A DNA stretch of 64,000 bases from Lineus longissimus (GCF_910592395.1 NC_088312.1:6450001-6514000); one strand, 5' to 3'; counted from the stretch's first letter, positions 1-11,425 are shown. The notes: a model not told the origin generated them from the letters alone. Numbers and translations are program-made.

Positions 1-2567
1 TAGGCTGTGACTTCGTCCTCAGACCTAGTATCTGTTTGAAAGTTGTCCTACAACTAGGTTTTTTGTAGTTTCAAACTTTGTATTGTGTCATTTGTGTCCA
101 AGTCGTAGCAAAGATTAGAGTTTATGATGCTGTCCCTGCTATTGCTAGAACAGATCGTATACAGAGAGTGTCCTTCTCCCTGGTACCAAATATATGAGTT
201 GGTTGTGCTGTTATGCCTGTTATAGCCAGTTCAAAACCTTTTGCGAATGTAAGTCTCCCATTCGGACCTGAATGTTACATTTTTCATCTTATGATCACTG
301 TGACACTCATTTCTATGTACCTTATAATGGGCTATCTCTTGTTCTGTCTCGCCCAGTATGAACTTAACTAATGAACACTGTGTTCTGAATCTGTTAGAGC
401 TTGGTCAAGTCTTATGCCTCAAGCTATCCCTGTTATGGCTAGGTCAAGTCGTCTTTTATACAATCTTGATAATCTTGCAAAGACTGTCATTATCCCCGGT
501 GGTTGAGACACAGATATAAATACTAGTACTTGTATATTTGTTCACAGCATAATAAAGATGTGAGGATTTTTCATATCCTAGTCACAGTAAAGGTGTGAAG
601 AGGTTGTGATGTTGTCCCAGTTGTCATAGCTAGGTCAATCATATTATAAGGGCATGATTACCTCACCAAAGATAGTGTCATTGTCCCTGTTACCCCTAGA
701 TACAGAGATATGTCGTAGAGAAGTCGTAGCAAAGATACTCCGTGTGCTGCAGTCGCAACCTTTGTCTTTGGAGACCATGACTGCGTTTGAAATTATTCAT
801 GAGTAGCGGTGATGATCACAAAGACACCAGTTGTGACAAAGGGCACATCAATGAAGGCAGAGAATATGAGGGTCCTGATAGTTCCTAAGTACATTGGGAG
901 TGTTCCGTTTCCCCAATTTTTGACCTGAATGTGTCATCGTCGTCATCTGATGAGCCCATGTGATTTCTTGTGATTATTCTGGCTCGCCCAAAATGACATT
1001 CCCCTTTGCAGAATGTATCTAGGGATTGTTCTTGTCGCCCCCTCCCGTTTTGAGACCACCGCGGCCCTTCCGGAATCAATCAAAGCCGAAGAATGGTGAA
1101 ATTCCGAAGTGGCCGTGATGGGCCGCAAGACACTGACACATCAGCGCATCTATGTGAGACTGGGGTATATCACATTCATTGTTCTGTTTCGACTATGCTG
1201 AATGTGATTTTGTCAAATTCTGATCCTAGAGACGTTCACTACTGTTATGTGACCTGAATCTCATATTAATTTTTGACGGGCTATGTATAACTTGTGATTG
1301 ATTTTGTCCGTCTATATCCCAGGCATTCGTTGCTTTTTTACTCGAATGTGACATTCCATATGACTTTTTTTTCCAGCAATGTGATACCCTCTAGTCTCAA
1401 CCACTGTCTTCGAGGCCATTAGGGCCCGAATCTATCAATACTATGCCAGAGAATAAAACAAAATCCCGAAGACACCGGCTGTGACAAGCGGCATTCGCCG
1501 ATATCTTAAAAAGAATGTGACTTGTCAATCTAATGATCACTGCCATGCCATGTGCTGGGCCATTTTGATAGGCAATCTCCGATTGCGATCTGGCGGACCT
1601 GCATGGTGGAGCAGAAAGCCGAGACGACTCTTGGCCGTTTCTGCTCAGAAAATGGACCCGCCCTACAGTGAGGGAGAAAAGTGAAAGATCTCTCAAAACT
1701 AAAAAACGGGGTCATTGCAGCCTTTATCTTCAAAGCTAATGTAAGGTTTTGTCTGTAAGATTGTCAGTTTAAGGACTATAAAAGGCCCGGTTTGTGAAGC
1801 AAAACACATATTTGAGGATTGATTTGACGACCCAACACCCCGCAAAATGTTTTGGACCAGGCTGTACTATTTCGTGATATTTCGTGATATTTCGGGTAAT
1901 TTCGGCGCCCGTTTCAACCCTCAGGGGAGCCCCCGTTTCCGCAGACGATACACATTTCGCAACTTTTGATATTTCGTGGTAAATTTTTGTCCTCAAAGAC
2001 AGCTTTTGATGAGTAAGTAAGAGAAAGGTTATGTCCAATTTCTTCTTTATGATCTCGTGATCATGTGGATTGCATTTACTTTGATTTAAGTCAACGTGTT
2101 CACTTGTTTGCCGTTGGAGAAGTTGGCGGGATGTTTTGCGCAAAATTTGGCAATGCGCAAAATGGCTTCAATGCATAGAGTAAAAATCGGTCGCGAAAAC
2201 CGATCAAAATCCGTCAACATCCTTGTCAATTAGCATCAATAATACTACTTTTTGAGTTCTTTGTGAAATTCTACTTCTCTAGAAACAAATATTGTGACAA
2301 AATATGTGTGCGATGGAAGGGATTTTGAACACGGAAATTTTAAACAGCACCTCGTGGACGCTGTGTTCACGATAGAAGAATACATTGCTTCACATGCTTT
2401 GATGCACAGGATTATTTGTAAACATGACTTAGAGTAGTAGGGAGCTATCCTTATTTTGATTTACACACACTTCTTAGCCTACTTTTGCCTGCTTGAAACT
2501 TAAAAACTAGTGAGCAGAACTTGTTATTCGTCATTGTAAGTCTTTCTTTTTGGTTTTTTACACTTAG
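1..2567. other. No gene recognised; degenerate repeats
   Basis: No supportable coding region. The first 750 bp contain several degenerate copies of a phrase like GTCCCTGTTATNGCTAGGTC with AAGTCGTAGCAAAGAT. A second pair of related segments is at about 815 and 1464 (AAGACACCAGTTGTGACAAA and AAGACACCGGCTGTGACAAG). Looks like old tandem or interspersed repeat. Confidence 0.5.
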
Positions 2568-2769
2568 GTTGAATTCGGGGATTTACTATGTCCCCACTTC
2601 ATGACTTTGTTTTTCATGAAAATGTCCGGAGGAATTCGTGAATTGATTGATCGAGTAAACACTAAAACAGTGCAGAAATCGACAGCAGAATGGCCTTTGG
2701 TGAGTTGATAAAATCTGCATTTCTGTTGTTTTCTTTTTTGCAGTCCATTTTGAGGCAAAGAAGGTGATG
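2568..2769 (+). CDS. Candidate terminal exons of an unknown plus-strand gene
   Basis: 2568-2699 is a 132-nt segment preceded by a long pyrimidine tract (TTGGTTTTTTACACTTAG) and followed by GTGAGT. It is open in one frame for 44 codons (VEFGDLLCPHFMTLFFMKMS and on to STAEWPL). A very strong second acceptor (TTTTCTTTTTTGCAG) starts 2744; in the matching phase it reads SILRQRR then stop at 2765-2767, and AATAAA follows at 2807. The product is not recognised. Splice sites, open frame and a nearby poly(A) signal agree, but no homology supports it and it may be chance. Confidence 0.3.
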
Positions 2770-3182
2770 GCGTGTAACCTTGAATAGCACAGACACCCTG
2801 TGAAAATAAATTTCGGCCATTTTGAAGTGACCCTTTTCACAGGCAACATTTGTTTACATGGCATAAAAGTAAAAATATACAAGCTTATTCTACTTGAAGT
2901 TGTCCATGCCTTTCAATGTTCATGATATTTTGAATGCTTTTGGTGAGGATTTGATTTAAAACATAACTTTATGGTAAACTTACGCTGCCTGTGAAAAGAT
3001 GGCCGATGTTTATTTTTTCATATTATGGTTGATTCCTTTGATTTTGAGAATGAGAGAGAAATTACAATATGAAATAAAGGTGGAATGCACACTTAATCAT
3101 ACAAAGCAAATTGTGTTGATTGCCTCAGTGACTCTGTTTTCGGCCATCTTGCTCATGTGTCCATGACTGGTCCGATACATTT

Positions 3183-3640
3183 TAGTATTCAGTGTAAAAG
3201 TTTGAATTTTTTTATTGCAGACTTGCTGGCCAAAGATGAATCATTTTGTAGAATGACAAGTACTTAGCAGCACCATCCCAATTTCCATGCAAGAACCACT
3301 TCAGTAAGAGACCATATCAAGGTAAAATATTGAATGATTTAAACCTGTCAAAGATGGACACAAAGCTGGTACGAGCTGGTTCACCTCAAATTTTCTAAGT
3401 CAAATTTAATTTGAGTTGAAGTTGGACATGCATGACAATTAACGGACATGAGGGAACTCAATCCGATATATTTCAGTATTCAAATCAAAGATTTTGAATT
3501 GTTTTATTGCAGAACGCCTAGCCAGAGATGCTTCTCCTTGTGTAGTGAAGAGTGCTGAGCTATGGATTCACTTCACCTCGCTGCCATCCCCAATTTCTTG
3601 GAGGGGTTAATTCATATTGTGAACTTATTGAGGTAAAATT
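3183..3640 (+). repeat. Duplicated exon-like segments without a frame
   Basis: 3221-3321 and 3513-3632 share upstream sequence (AGTATTCA, TTTGAATT, TTTATTGCAG), start (CTTGCTGGCCAAAGATG against CGCCTAGCCAGAGATGC) and end (AAG or GAG followed by GTAAAAT). The spacing is 292 bp. Both look like internal exons by their borders, but none of the frames stays open in the first copy. Confidence 0.5.
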
Positions 3641-3894
3641 TTAAGTGTCCTTTCCCCCATTGAAATGTCCCACAGTCGTAAGATTTTGTGGCCTGTGAAT
3701 ACGTACTCGGGCAAACTTCCTGTTCTTTCAATAACAGGCCAAGGTGAGGTCCAGCCTCTTCCCATAATCGCACTTCATTAGATGGGAATAGCTCTGCCTG
3801 CTGATACCTTGCCGATCTAGCAAAAGGACAGATTTCAAACCCATGAAATCTGCGTTGTTTCCAAAGAGACTGGAACTGGCAGGTGTCTTTTCAG

Positions 3895-4246
3895 TTGCCG
3901 TCAAATACAGAATGGAGAAAAATGACATGGACTATACTTCACAAGCAAGAGAAGCCCACATCTGTGGACAAACTACAATGGTCGGCTGGTATGCGAGATT
4001 TTGTTTGTATATTATAAAAGGATAATCAGACAGGGACACAGCCCATGGCTGGGGTCTGGCTGTTACTCTGTGATCTGTTGGAGCCAATTCTTTTGTCCAG
4101 TTCCTTGTAATCAACAAAATGGTTTACTTCTGCAGGATCAACATTGAAGACGAAAACGGGGCTAAAAAGAACGACTGGCCAGGATGGTTGCGCCAAGCTG
4201 CCATGTGGACAACTGTTTGGGAAGAAAAGGGAGCCAAGCATCTCTG
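3895..4246 (+). CDS. Two-exon coding-like module, unknown protein
   Basis: Segment A (3895-3988, acceptor CTTTTCAG, donor GTATGC) and segment B (4136-4246, acceptor ACTTCTGCAG, donor GTAGGG). In one frame A is open for 30 codons (AVKYRMEKNDMDYTSQAREA start) and ends in phase 2; B accepts phase 2 and is open for 36 codons (WINIEDENGAKKNDWPGWLR start, Trp-rich). Diverged copies of A-like and B-like segments follow to the right. I do not recognise a family. The consistent phase across the junction is the main support. Confidence 0.35.
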
Positions 4247-4734
4247 GTAGGGTATTACAAAGTTAAGCATTGACAACTCTGTGAACTTTGTGAGAAGTAT
4301 GTAAATGTCCTAACCCAAGTTTATGGAAAGACCATGCTCCTCATCCATTGTGGAATATAAGGCAACAATGCATCTTCATTTCTTTTGGTCTTCTCCCGAC
4401 TGAAAGAAAGGCCCATCTTTCCCAAAGTGGTTCTGAAGCAGGCACGATTCCTTTGCTCTGCTTCACTGACGGTCCTGTGGATGATGTCGCACGCTATTCT
4501 TATGATCCATGTCTGGTGTAGGTTATAAACATGTAAGATGTTTCAGGGGTTACAACCTTGAGGGAATTTATATCTTCAACTCTCCCAATCCTGGACAGGG
4601 TCTTGTTTAGCAACCATGAATGTAAGACGTTTCAGGAGTCACAACCTTGAGGGAATTTGTGTGTTCTGAATGTTTATCTTCTACAGGCCCAAATTTGGCC
4701 TTGCAATGTAAATTGAATTTGTCTTCTTCTGAAG

Positions 4735-6320
4735 GATCATGATTGAAGACTGGTTCCCTACATGCAAGAACATGGTGAAAAACAAGGACTTAGGCTGGAA
4801 TAGTTGCCCGAGATGTTAAGAGTGGACGACTGCCTGCAAAGTAAAGAGGTTCTCGGTAATTATCATTTTGTATATTGGTGCTCACAGAAAACTCATTCAC
4901 CTTCATGATGAATAGAACTTATGTCTTCACCTTTGACAGGTTCCAATACGAAAATGAAAATATTGAGTTCATAACTTGGCTTCAATAAGGACACTCTTCT
5001 TAAAACACGTGATTTGTAATGTAATGTGAGAGGAAACTATGGAGTCCCCAAAAGAAACTTCTGCTTTCAACGTGGCCTTCATCAGCTGCGCTACCTTAAA
5101 ATGATCAGATGATTAAAATTGGTCAGCTCAAGGCTTCAGCGTGATGTCAAAGAATCTTGTGTGATAGTCTTCAAATTACCTTTGTGACAATTCAATGTTT
5201 CGAATCTTTTTCAGCCTATTTCAAGATCCGGGGCATGGATGTCACCAAGGTTGTCCAAGAGAGACCCGGCACCATATTACTGCAGGAAAAGACTACGCGG
5301 TTTCGTTACATGGCTAAGTATCCACTGACAAACTGTCAAAAAGGGATGGCGACTTGTGTGCCTCCCAGCTCCCCTGTAAATATACTACTTGAAATGATTC
5401 CTTGCCTGTGATCTAAGGCAAAGTGAGAGCTGCTGAAACAGACGCCAGTCATTGGACTTGTGACAGTGATGGCTTGCCTGCACAGGAACAAAAATTTGCA
5501 ATTGGCCAATTTAAGGACAACCAACAGGCATTGACAACATCACAATAGGCAACTGAGAGTGAGGACGAGTCTGTGACAGGATGCCTTGCCACATATCTAC
5601 ATGGTAGCTACCTCACTTAGGCAAATGATGAGAGAAGAGCCACTCGATGAAAGGATGAATGCGACCAGGATGTCAAAGTTGGAGAAAGGTTTATGACTGT
5701 GTAATGGCTTACTGATTTATGATAGGTCTATTTCTGTTTCAGCATGGTTTCAAGATCTGAGGACAGGGACAAAACAAGAGAGGCCTGGTGAAACCATCAC
5801 TGAGCAATGATGCACTTCGAACCTCACATTTGGAACAGCTACTTTGGACGAGACCTAGGTTTGCACCAAGAAATTTTTTTTTAAAATTCCCCCACCAATA
5901 TTTTCAATGCCACCAGCAAGAGTGTTTTAAAATTGTTTTTTGCCAATGGTGAGATTTCCTTGCAGTTAATAGAATTTGATGTTGTATTGACTGTGGCTGA
6001 GGGTTGATTTAATCTTCAGAAATTGAAAACTTCAGGAGGGGAGGATAAACAATTCAAGAGGTCAGAGAAAAATTGCAATCGCACCAAGAATTGTCAATGA
6101 CTGGTTACAAATGAGTGCAAGAGGAGAACATTGAAATCACTTGACAGAAAACTGTGCGGAACATCTTTTTCTTTTACTCACATTCAGTCCTTATCATTAT
6201 TTCAGCTTTGGTTTAAGCGTTACATCCTCAGATGTTACAGAACATGCAGGACATGGAGAATGTCAAGAAGAACTGTGTGGCACCGAAAATACCTGAAAAT
6301 TGACTTTTTCAGCTAAGAAT
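4735..6320 (+). pseudogene. Decayed copies of the two-exon module
   Basis: Segment C (4735-4855) matches B (WIMIEDW opening, later GW and WTT) but carries an in-frame TAA. Segments D (5215-5317), E (5743-5858) and F (from 6206) each start after TTTCAG. D reads YFKIRGMD and VVQERPGTI, E reads WFQDLRTG and KQERPGETI before a stop, F reads WFKRYI. D and E align with each other and weakly with A. Borders resemble splice sites; stops in C and E suggest decay or noncoding use. Confidence 0.35.
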
Positions 6321-7048
6321 GACTTTGTAATTGTCGGCCAAAAGGTTTAGATGTTATACTTAAATTGCTCAGGACTGTGGCTTACTCTTAAGGTAGCATT
6401 GAAAACATTTCATCCTGGATGCAGAGAAAGACAGTAGTTGGATTACTTGTTAATTAGTTTGAGTGTTAGTTTTCACTGTTGAAGGATACAGACACAGATG
6501 TGAATCGGCAGTGAAGCCACTGAAGGTCCTTCTCAAGCGAGGAACCAATGTCTTGGTATTGCAGCCATTGTAGCTTAGGTAGTGTAGTGACCAAGATGTA
6601 GTTGTTTCCAGTTATTAAAATCCATGGGGTTAGTTGCATTTAACCTTGAGACTGTTGGACTCGATCCACTGAATGTGATAAAATCATCATAGTTGAATGT
6701 CTAGTTCTGCCAATTATTTTGGAATTCGGTGAGGGGTGAAAACTATATTTAAAAAAAAAAATACTGTAAATGAGGTGTTTTACCTAAATTGGAATGCTAT
6801 GTAGCAAAGAAAAGTACTCAGAAAGTCCTTTCAGAAGATATATAATGAAAGAAGCTTTGATGATTGATTGATTTTTTTTTAATTGTTGAAAAAAGTGTTT
6901 TTGAAGAAAAATCACATCCTGGTATTGTGACAGAAAAAATAATGCGATCTCAAAGAGGTAAAATCCATTGGGTTAGTCACAATAACCTTGAGTCTGTTGG
7001 ACTAGGTCCACTGAACTTGATAAATAATCGACACTGATTTACATATAT
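6321..7048. other. No gene; old fragments of the 1233-bp unit
   Basis: AT-rich. Holds two diverged pieces with TAACCTTGAGACTGTTGGAC / TAACCTTGAGTCTGTTGGAC and GGTCCACTGAA that match the edge of the tandem unit to the right. Confidence 0.5.
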
Positions 7049-7824
7049 GAAGAGTCTGCATTTTGGTGCAACTCCGTATAACTGTTAGGTGATTTCGCTC
7101 TGAACTTGTGACACTCTGATCGGTCTGAAATAATCATTATCCCGCCCCTCTGGGAAAATTTGCAGCCAGATTGCACCATTGCCTGCTACCGTCTGAGAGA
7201 TGGCGATGTCAGGGGCGCATGACGGTGGTTAAACCTATTGCGAATGGGCAGCACAATTGGGTGTAGGATATTCAGAAACCATTGCACACTCCTGAATCTG
7301 CGGTGGGTTGGTACCCCACGCTACGTAAGGAGTAGGTTGACGAGTAAAACTTGGTCCACGTGAATGGGTCGTGCCTTAAAATGATGAGAAGTTGCGAATT
7401 GACGCCCTGTGAAGTGTCCTTCGACCAGCTAGTGCTAATCCGGTCACTGTCTCCAGGTCACCATGCCTCGGTCAATGAGCGGGCGAAGCACCCAATGGCT
7501 CCGTCAGGAGTACATCGTCAACTTCAGCCCGTAGTCAAACCGGTACACGCACAAATATCTTAGTTGAGAGTGGGGGACATCAGTAAAGTGCTTCTCATCG
7601 GGGTAATACAGTACCACTGTATACAATGACCCCATTTTTTGTTGGATTCATTTCCGCTGAGGAGTGGTCGATAATGAGAATTTCAGGCCAGTCTGATTAT
7701 CACCAGTACAGAGGGCAATTATCTAATAGTTATGTGGCTTTCCCTCAAACTGTATACTCTTTCATGTCAATTGTAAATTAGTGTTGCTTGGTAGTGTTCA
7801 GGGTCTTTTTGTCGAACAGGCACA

Positions 7825-8203
7825 TCTGCATACCAGTAATTATGTGCAAACATCATTTTTGCTTTGAAGCAATATCGTTGCTACACTTGTGAAGCAGTGG
7901 CCGTGTTCAGGTATTGTCTGCCTCGCTGACATGTCTGCATACCAGTAGTTATGTGCAGACTTGGCTCTTTCTTTGGAGCAGTACAGTTGTAAGATAAATC
8001 CTGTTTGTAATTTTATAAATTAGTTGCTCATTAAGGGCTTACAAAGGTTTTGCTGCCTTGCTGGCATATCTGCATACCAGTAAATATGTGCAGATTCGTT
8101 TCTTGCTTTGAAGCAATATTGTTGCTACACTCCTAAAGCGGTGGCAATGTTCAGGTCTTTTCTGCCTCGCGGGCAAATCTGCATACCAGTAATTATGTGC
8201 AGA
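7825..8203 (+). repeat. Cluster of four 26-nt hairpin motifs (unit 1)
   Basis: Motif TCTGCATACCAGTA followed by ATTATGTGCAGA at 7825, 7934, 8069 and 8178. The ends pair over 8 bp (one G-T), leaving a loop of about 10 nt holding CCAGTAATTA. The same cluster recurs at 9058, 9167, 9302 and 9411, then 10291, and then 10786, 10895, 11030 and 11139: 13 copies in all. Each sits in a shared context of about 110-130 bp with TTGCTTTGAAGCAATAT and TTCAGGTCTT. Confidence 0.8.
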
Positions 8204-9861
8204 CTTGGCTCTTCCTTAGATTGTAGGACTGGGTCCATTGAATGTAACAAAAATAATCGATGCCTATTTACAAATGAAATGAAGAGTCTGCATTTTGGTG
8301 CAACTCCATATAACTGTTAGGTGATTTCGCTCTGAACTTGTGACACTCTGATCGGTCTGAAATAACCATTATCCCGCCCCTCTGGGAAAAATTTGCAGCC
8401 AGATTGCACTATTGCCTGCTACCGTCTGAGAGATGGCGATGTCAGGGGTGCATGACGGTGGTTAAACCTATTGCGAATGGGCAGCACAATTGGGTGTAGG
8501 ATATTCAGAAACCATTGCACACTCCTGAATCTGCGGTGGGTTGGTACCCCACGCTACGTAAGGAGTAGGTTGACGAGTAAAACTTGGTCCACGTGAATGG
8601 GTCGTGCCTTAAAAAGATGAGAAGTTGCGAATTGACGCCCTGTGAAGTGTCCTTCGACCAGCTAGTGCTAATCCGGTCACTGTCTCCAGGTCACCATGCC
8701 TCGGTCAATGAGCGGGCGAAGCACCCAATGGCTCCGTCAGGAGTACATCGTCAACTTCAGCCCGTAGTCAAACCGGTACACGCACAAATATCTTAGTTGA
8801 GAGTGGGGGACATCAGTAAAGTGCTTCTCATCGGGGTAATACAGTACCACTGTATACAATGACCCCATTTTTTGTTGGATTCATTTCCGCTGAGGAGTGG
8901 TCGATAATGAGAATTTCAGGCCAGTCTGATTATCACCAGTACAGAGGGCAATTATCTAATAGTTATGTGGCTTTCCATCAAACTGTATACTCTTTCATGT
9001 CAATTGTAAATTAGTGTTGCTTGGTAGTGTTCAGGGTCTTTTTGTCGAACAGGCACATCTGCATACCAGTAATTATGTGCAAACATCATTTTTGCTTTGA
9101 AGCAATATCGTTGCTACACTTGTGAAGCAGTGGCCGTGTTCAGGTCTTGTCTGCCTCGCTGACATGTCTGCATACCAGTAGTTATGTGCAGACTTGGCTC
9201 TTTCTTTGGAGCAGTACAGCTGTAAGATAAATCCTGTTTGTAATTTTATAAATTAGTTGCTCATTAAGGGCTTACAAAGGTTTTGCTGCCTTGCTGGCAT
9301 ATCTGCATACCAGTAAATATGTGCAGATTCGTTTCTTGCTTTGAAGCAATATTGTTGCTACACTCCTAAAGCGGTGGCAATGTTCAGGTCTTTTCTGCCT
9401 CGCGGGCAAATCTGCATACCAGTAATTATGTGCAGACTTGGCTCTTCCTTAGATTGTAGGACTGGGTCCATTGAATGTAACAAAAATAATCGATGCCTAT
9501 TTACAAATGAAATGAAGAGTCTGCATTTTGGTGCAACTCCATATAACTGTTAGGTGATTTCGCTCTGAACTTGTGACACTCTGATCGGTCTGAAATAACC
9601 ATTATCCCGCCCCTCTGGGAAAAATTTGCAGCCAGATTGCACTATTGCCTGCTACCGTCTGAGAGATGGCGATGTCAGGGGTGCATGACGGTGGTTAAAC
9701 CTATTGCGAATGGGCAGCACAATTGGGTGTAGGATATTCAGAAACCATTGCACACTCCTGAATCTGCGGTGGGTTGGTACCCCACGCTACGTAAGGAGTA
9801 GGTTGACGAGTAAAACTTGGTCCACGTGAATGGGTCGTGCCTTAAAAAGATGAGAAGTTGC

Positions 9862-10851
9862 GAATTGACGCCCTGTGAAGTGTCCTTCGACCAGCTAGTG
9901 CTAATCCGGTCACTGTCTCCAGGTCACCATGCCTCGGTCAATGAGCGGGCGAAGCACCCAATGGCTCCGTCAGGAGTACATCGTCAACTTCAGCCCGTAG
10001 TCAAACCGGTACACGCACAAATATCTTAGTTGAGAGTGGGGGACATCAGTAAAGTGCTTCTCATCGGGGTAATACAGTACCACTGTATACAATGACCCCA
10101 TTTTTTGTTGGATTCATTTCCGCTGAGGAGTGGTCGATAATGAGAATTTCAGGCCAGTCTGATTATCACCAGTACAGAGGGCAATTATCTAATAGTTATG
10201 TGGCTTTCCATCAAACTGTATACTCTTTCATGTCAATTGTAAATTAGTGTTGCTTGGTAGTGTTCAGGGTCTTTTTGTCGAACAGGCACATCTGCATACC
10301 AGTAATTATGTGCAAACATCATTTTTGCTTTGAAGCAATATCGTTGCTACACTTGCGAATTGACGCCCTGTGAAGTGTCCTTCGACCAGCTAGTGCTAAT
10401 CCGGTCACTGTCTCCAGGTCACCATGCCTCGGTCAATGAGCGGGCGAAGCACCCAATGGCTCCGTCAGGAGTACATCGTCAACTTCAGCCCGTAGTCAAA
10501 CCGGTACACGCACAAATATCTTAGTTGAGAGTGGGGGACATCAGTAAAGTGCTTCTCATCGGGGTAATACAGTACCACTGTATACAATGACCCCATTTTT
10601 TGTTGGATTCATTTCCGCTGAGGAGTGGTCGATAATGAGAATTTCAGGCCAGTCTGATTATCACCAGTACAGAGGGCAATTATCTAATAGTTATGTGGCT
10701 TTCCATCAAACTGTATACTCTTTCATGTCAATTGTAAATTAGTGTTGCTTGGTAGTGTTCAGGGTCTTTTTGTCGAACAGGCACATCTGCATACCAGTAA
10801 TTATGTGCAAACATCATTTTTGCTTTGAAGCAATATCAGTGCTACACTTGT
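9862..10851. repeat. Nested 495-bp duplication in repeat unit 3
   Basis: The stretch starting GAATTGACGCCCTG at 9862 is repeated starting at 10357. At the junction the sequence runs from ...GCTACACTTG straight into CGAATTGACG. In the undisturbed unit those two sites read CACTTGTGAAG and AGTTGCGAATT, so the join uses a 3-4 base microhomology (TTG). Confidence 0.85.
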
Positions 10852-11344
10852 GAAGCAGTGGCCGTGTTCAGGTCTTGTCTGCCTCGCTGACATGTCTGCA
10901 TACCAGTAGTTATGTGAAGACTTGGCTCTTTCTTTGGAGCAGTACAGCTGTAAGATAAATCCTGCTTGTAATTTTATAAATTAGTTGCTCATTAAGGGCT
11001 TACAAAGGTTTTGCTGCCTTGCTGGCATATCTGCATACCAGTAAATATGTGCAGATTCATTTCTTGCTTTGAAGCAATATTGTTGCTACACTCCTAAAGC
11101 AGTGGAAATGTTAAGGTCTTTTCTGCCTCGTGGGCAAATCTGCATACCAGTAATTATGTGCAGACTTGGCTCTTCCTGAGATTGTAGGACTGGGTCCATT
11201 GAATGTAACAAAAATAATCGATGCCTATTTACAAATGAAATGAAGTGTCTGCATTTTGGTGCAACTCCATATAACTGTTAGGTGATTTCGCTCTGAACTT
11301 GTGGCATTCCTTCAAACTGTTTACTCTTTCGTGTCATTTATAAA

Positions 11345-11425
11345 TTAGTATTGCTTGTTTTACCTCACATCTCGCATTTGTAAATTAGTGTTGCTTGTTT
11401 TACCTCACATCTCGCATTTGTAAAT
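11345..11425. repeat. Short tandem duplication
   Basis: Two and a half copies of a unit of about 39 bp containing TTGCTTGTTTTACCTCACAT and CTCGCATTTGTAAATTA. It follows a diverged fragment of the 1233-bp unit (GTGTCATTTATAAATTAGT). Confidence 0.7.

Larger units (their letters stand above)
7049..11298. repeat. 1233-bp tandem repeat array
   Basis: Units at 7049-8280 (1232 bp), 8281-9513 (1233 bp) and 9514-11241 (1728 bp, enlarged by an internal 495-bp duplication), then a 57-bp partial unit to 11298. Units 2 and 3 are almost identical; unit 1 differs by scattered substitutions and one base of length. Each unit carries a repeated 70-codon frame (MVHVNGSCLKKMRSC start) that is not recognisable as protein, GC-richer hairpin-forming sequence in its first half, and four 26-nt hairpin motifs in its second half. 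Sequence left of the array (6619-6690 and 6960-7033) holds older, diverged pieces of the unit end (GGACTAGGTCCACTGAA). Nature unknown: satellite, ncRNA array or amplified mobile-element piece. Confidence 0.95.

Noticed and set aside
5620-5714. Box C/D snoRNA in the intron before segment E
   Set aside because: AATGATGAG and CTGA boxes occur about 90 nt apart, but no terminal stem pairs and the inner boxes do not fit. Other introns in the array show no snoRNA either.
7351-10524. Repeated 64-70-codon open frame (MVHVNGSCL...) as a protein family
   Set aside because: It recurs only because the 1233-bp unit recurs. No splice context, no family resemblance, and the first unit differs by plain substitutions, so no sign of coding constraint.
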